Positions 63,727-64,000 of a stretch of DNA of 64,000 nucleotides are shown here, in pieces; position 1 is the first letter of the stretch; each line of letters begins with the position of its first letter. The notes under the pieces were generated by a model that was given only the letters and a program-made list of their open reading frames with translations, ran no database searches and had not been told where the DNA came from. Source of the DNA: Pyropia haitanensis (Eukaryota; Rhodophyta; Bangiophyceae; Bangiales; Bangiaceae); the NCBI GenBank assembly GCA_008729055.1, contig SDUX01000010.1:2371090-2435089 (forward strand), given 5' to 3'. Position numbers and translations under genes: made by a program.

Positions 63727-64000
63727 CTGGGGGGGGAAAGCGGAAAGAGAAAGCGACAGGGGGAGGAGTGGGGGGGGGTTGGGGAGAGGGGGGAGGTGGA
63801 TGGCACCGGGGATGCAGCTAGAGGGCACTAGCCGCCACGGTCAGTCGCTGGTCCGCTGCATCGACGCTGCTACTGTTGGCAGCGCCGTGCCCCCCCCCCC
63901 GCCATCCCCACCGCTGGTGTTCCCCCGCCCACCCAGGCAGGGCCGCCCGCAGCAGCAGCTTGGCGCCCCCCTGCCCCCTCCCCCCTCTTGCAACCCCCCC
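63727..64000 (-). other. Probable intron and edge of the same gene
   Basis: Pyrimidine-rich on the minus strand next to the acceptor at 63727. A short coding-like stretch (AKLLLRAALPG, about 63965-63925) may be part of an upstream exon, but its splice phase does not join cleanly to the last exon as I read it. Confidence 0.3.

Noticed and set aside
1..64000. tRNA, rRNA or CRISPR features
   Set aside because: I scanned the less GC-rich stretches for tRNA B-box text and for regularly spaced repeats and saw none. The eukaryotic setting makes CRISPR unlikely. A covariance-model scan would be decisive for RNA genes.

Overview
The window looks like nuclear DNA of a very GC-rich, intron-poor photosynthetic eukaryote, most likely a bangiophyte red alga of the Porphyra/Pyropia type. 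The evidence is extreme GC with long G and C runs, mostly single-exon genes, a few GT-AG introns, huge Ala/Gly/Pro-rich insertions, and a plant-type gene set (plastid LL-diaminopimelate aminotransferase, plant-plastid-like M48 protease, plastid-like thioredoxin). The lineage call is an inference; no marker gene is present.

Layout, left to right. 2.5-4.1 kb: zinc polyol dehydrogenase (+). 6.6-8.8 kb: membrane-anchored trypsin-like protease (+). 9.0-10.4 kb: LL-diaminopimelate aminotransferase (-), divergent from a YIPF1/2 Golgi protein (+, 11.0-12.1 kb). 12.5-13.9 kb: plastid-type M48 metalloprotease (-). 15.2-15.9 kb: thioredoxin-like protein (+). 16.8-18.9 kb: AGC kinase (-). 21.2-22.3 kb: TspO/MBR-like membrane protein (-). 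About 25-29.5 kb: WDR44-like WD40 protein (+). 30.5-31.1 kb: TRAPPC2/sedlin (-), divergent from poly(A) polymerase (+, 32.0-34.3 kb). 36.5-40.9 kb: secreted malectin-domain, proline-rich protein with a Cys-rich tail (+). 42.1-46.6 kb: PIF/Harbinger transposon, with a transposase (+) and a Myb/SANT-like partner (-). 47.4-50.0 kb: TBC Rab-GAP (+). 50.9-51.9 kb: LSm7 (-). 54.8-58.0 kb: O-fucosyltransferase-like type II membrane protein (+). 58.6-60.7 kb: five-pass tweety/plant-type membrane protein (-). 63.5 kb: last exon of a gene running off the right edge (-).

The genes are unrelated housekeeping and accessory loci, not one pathway. Several serve membrane traffic or the secretory route (YIPF, TRAPPC2, TBC Rab-GAP, WDR44-like, O-fucosyltransferase-like, malectin protein). 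Two serve mRNA 3' processing and decay or splicing (poly(A) polymerase, LSm7).

One technical feature dominates. In at least ten genes the homologous reading continues in another frame exactly across a G or C run of about 7 or more bases. I read these as homopolymer length errors, or less likely real slippage, and give whole-gene spans across the breaks. Much of the DNA between genes is low-complexity GC sequence whose long open frames on both strands are accidental. The best candidate for something new is the pair of Harbinger genes with matching palindromic ends, followed by the hidden Cys-rich module of the malectin protein and the long-tailed TspO.
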